Under the pieces are notes generated by a model that worked only from the letters and a program-made list of their open reading frames with translations, did no database searches and had not been told where the DNA came from. Below, piece by piece: positions 15,717-17,519 of a stretch of DNA of 17,519 nucleotides. The position numbers and the translations under genes were made by a program. Every line of letters begins with the position of its first letter. Position 1 is the first letter of the stretch. The stretch covers positions 1-17,519 of the forward strand of contig JAIOTM010000333.1 of assembly GCA_021106755.1 (NCBI GenBank), written 5' to 3'. The stretch comes from Candidatus Cloacimonadota bacterium (GTDB lineage Bacteria; Cloacimonadota; Cloacimonadia; Cloacimonadales; JAIOQZ01).

Positions 15717-15763
15717 AAAAAAGGAAGGTCGTCATTCATTAGAAAATTTTTCGGGGGAATGAC
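15717..15763 (-). terminator. Candidate terminator of the acyltransferase gene
   Basis: Read on the minus strand just after the stop codon, GTCATTC and GAATGAC (15757-15763 and 15731-15737) form a 7-bp stem with a long loop. A T6 run (15717-15722) follows after a short gap. The GTCATTC...GAATGAC arms also resemble degenerate REP-type repeats common in many genomes, so it may be a repeat remnant. Confidence 0.35.
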
Positions 15764-15767
15764 AGGC

Positions 15768-17483
15768 TTACTCCAAATAGCGTTGGCACGCTTTTTGAGA
15801 AAGATACTTCATATTCAATAATACTAGGCCATCAACTGTATTAGAAAAATCTTCATCAATATTGAAATCCAGTATGTGTATCCCACCGTGGTCACACAAA
15901 CGCACATACTGTTTGAACAGAATTGGAATGGCGTAACCAAGATTTTTCAGCGAAGACCGTAAATGCCGATAATCCTCATCACGAGAATCTTCATTGAGGA
16001 TTACATTAACTTCATCTTCCTGTTTCCGGGTAATTACATAAGGTTTTTTACCTTCCGCAAGCGTTTCCGGGTAGCTGTACCATTTCCTGTAGAACTGGAT
16101 AATCAGATTTTTCGCGTCTGTGGAATAGTTGTCGCTAATACTGACAGCCCCAAACATATATTTTATTTCAGGATGACGCTTTAAGAACAAACCGATTCCC
16201 CGCCAGAGATAGTCTAAAGCGTTTCCTTTCCAGTATCGATACTGGATGAAACTTCTTCCAAGTTCAATGCTGTCTGGTAATAGCTTACGGAATGCCGGAG
16301 AGAAGTCGAAAAGTTCTTCCGTGTACAGAGAGTACTTGTTTGCCAGAATCTCACTACAATACCCGATGCGGTAAGCCCCCACTATCTCAAGGTCGTCTTC
16401 GTCCCAGAGAACTATATGCTTGTAATACTTATCAAATTCATCGGTATCAAGTTGGTGTCCGGTACCCTCTCCCACTTTACGGAAAGTCAACTCCCGCAAC
16501 CGTCCAATCTCCCGAATCGTATTCTTTGCCTGAGCATAATTGACAAGATATATCCTTTTCCCGTCATTAGTTTCACCGAGTAGTTCCGCCCTGCTTAATT
16601 CTGCTTTCAACTGCTTCTTACTTGTTGGATGAACAATGTTTTTCTCAGTTTTGAAAAGTGAAGTACGGTTTCGGCTCAGGCGATAAACATGTTTTTTTAG
16701 TAACTTTGTCAGTTCATCTATACCTAAGCATGATGATTTCAGCACATGAACAGGTATCGGGTCACCAATCTTTATCTGAATGTTCTTATTTCGCTTATGG
16801 AACATTTCCCGAGGAAGTAGCAGAGTGGACATATTCTTGAAAAAAAACGAAATCCAGTAAAAGAGCCGGGAATTCTTCCCCTTAATAAAAACTGGCAGAA
16901 TAGGGACATTGTATTTGAGCGCGAGTTGAACTGCTCCTTTTTTCCAGCAACCATCCTTAACACCTTTCGGAGATAAGCGGGAAACTTCCGCGGCGGGAAA
17001 AAAAATTATCACTTCTTCGTTTTGAAGCGCGTTCCGCATCCGAACAAACGATTCTTTGTTGAGCGTTTCGGCAAACACATCGAAGGGTATCAAAAACTCG
17101 CTGATATTGGCTACTTTCATCAACACATCGTTCACAACGACTTTCACGTCTTGCCGAACTCTGTGGATTGATTTAATCAGGGCCAGCCCGTCCAACGCTC
17201 CGAGTGGGTGGTTAGCTACAATAATCAGGCGACCTTCAGAGGGGATTCGCTGGTAATCTTTATCACTTAACAAGTAAGAAAAATTTAAATAATCGAAAAA
17301 GCTCTCAATAAAATCCATTCCCTGCTTGTTTTGATTGTTAGAAAGAAATTTGTTAACGTGTTTGAGTAATAATAGCTTAAAAATACACCAGAATAAAAAA
17401 TTACTAATCCATCTGGGCAATTTTCCGCTTAAAGTAGGTATTTTCGTTTCTATTATTGAACGAAGTTCGGATTCCACTATCAT
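15768..17483 (-). CDS. OlsF-like bifunctional acyltransferase (PlsC-type plus N-acyltransferase domain)
   Basis: Residues about 60-245 are a lysophospholipid acyltransferase domain. NHPLGALDG (91-99) gives a His-x5-Asp form of the catalytic motif, followed by FFPAAEVSR (161-169) and PILPVF (194-199). Residues about 290-480 resemble the GNAT-like ornithine N-acyltransferase/hemolysin family (OlsB): RELTFRKVGEGTG, DxDEFDKYYKHIVLWD, IVGAYRIG and ELGRSFIQYRYWKG. The same pairing occurs in OlsF of Flavobacterium and Serratia, which makes ornithine lipids in one protein. An inner-membrane role in aminoacyl lipid synthesis is therefore likely, but the amino acid acceptor cannot be read from sequence. 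The C-terminal 90 residues continue the family. The ATG at 17483 is the only sensible start because an in-frame TAA lies 12 bases upstream. There is no clear Shine-Dalgarno. The gene stands alone and converges on the peptidase gene. Confidence 0.85.
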   Translation of the reverse strand: MIVESELRSIIETKIPTLSGKLPRWISNFLFWCIFKLLLLKHVNKFLSNNQNKQGMDFIESFFDYLNFSYLLSDKDYQRIPSEGRLIIVANHPLGALDGLALIKSIHRVRQDVKVVVNDVLMKVANISEFLIPFDVFAETLNKESFVRMRNALQNEEVIIFFPAAEVSRLSPKGVKDGCWKKGAVQLALKYNVPILPVFIKGKNSRLFYWISFFFKNMSTLLLPREMFHKRNKNIQIKIGDPIPVHVLKSSCLGIDELTKLLKKHVYRLSRNRTSLFKTEKNIVHPTSKKQLKAELSRAELLGETNDGKRIYLVNYAQAKNTIREIGRLRELTFRKVGEGTGHQLDTDEFDKYYKHIVLWDEDDLEIVGAYRIGYCSEILANKYSLYTEELFDFSPAFRKLLPDSIELGRSFIQYRYWKGNALDYLWRGIGLFLKRHPEIKYMFGAVSISDNYSTDAKNLIIQFYRKWYSYPETLAEGKKPYVITRKQEDEVNVILNEDSRDEDYRHLRSSLKNLGYAIPILFKQYVRLCDHGGIHILDFNIDEDFSNTVDGLVLLNMKYLSQKACQRYLE

Positions 17484-17519
17484 AGAGAGTAATTACGGAT
17501 TAATGATTGAGTGTCTGAA

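Overview
The window reads as a chromosomal segment from an anaerobic, Gram-negative bacterium of moderate GC content. Two large secreted proteins end in a 'NPFNPET...' C-terminal sorting module that finishes in K-M-(I/V)-L-L-K. This module is typical of type IX-like secretion in the Fibrobacterota-Chlorobiota-Bacteroidota assemblage and in candidate phyla such as Cloacimonadota and Calditrichota. The hybrid cluster protein (Hcp) has the short N-terminal cysteine spacing seen in strict anaerobes. Cloacimonadota is my best guess for the lineage, but no rRNA or other marker is present to prove it.

Layout. 1-4370 (+): 3' part of a giant secreted adhesin-like protein with duplicated MAM/Fn3-like modules, a cleaved-adhesin-like domain, carboxypeptidase-regulatory-like repeats and a sorting domain. 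It ends at a strong bidirectional terminator (4411-4443). 4457-7497 (-): a compact operon tetR - ferredoxin-like protein - hcp, with a near-consensus sigma70 promoter and a 16-bp dyad as probable TetR operator. 7551-9581 (-): a CHASE2 receptor-type class III adenylate cyclase, whose reading frame continues upstream into a membrane segment with no ordinary start codon. 9919-11256 (+, divergent): a Cache-type membrane sensor that carries a four-cysteine tail instead of a kinase or other known output. 11500-12642 (+): an MltC-like lytic transglycosylase with its own terminator. 12890-15427 (+): a secreted papain-type cysteine peptidase with an EF-hand-like insert, a split Ig-like domain and a sorting domain. 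15441-15598: a 158-bp MITE-like element with 18-bp perfect terminal inverted repeats and a probable TAA target duplication. 15768-17483 (-): an OlsF-like two-domain acyltransferase.

How the genes work together. The tetR/ferredoxin/hcp operon looks like a self-regulated nitrosative or oxidative stress defence unit, with the iron-sulfur protein as a possible electron donor or partner of Hcp. The divergent cyclase and Cache sensor share one control region and both sense outside the cytoplasm, so they may form a signalling pair; this is inference from position. The remaining genes are envelope functions: surface adhesin, secreted protease, murein hydrolase and membrane lipid acyltransferase. No tRNA, rRNA, CRISPR array, phage gene or transposase gene was seen.
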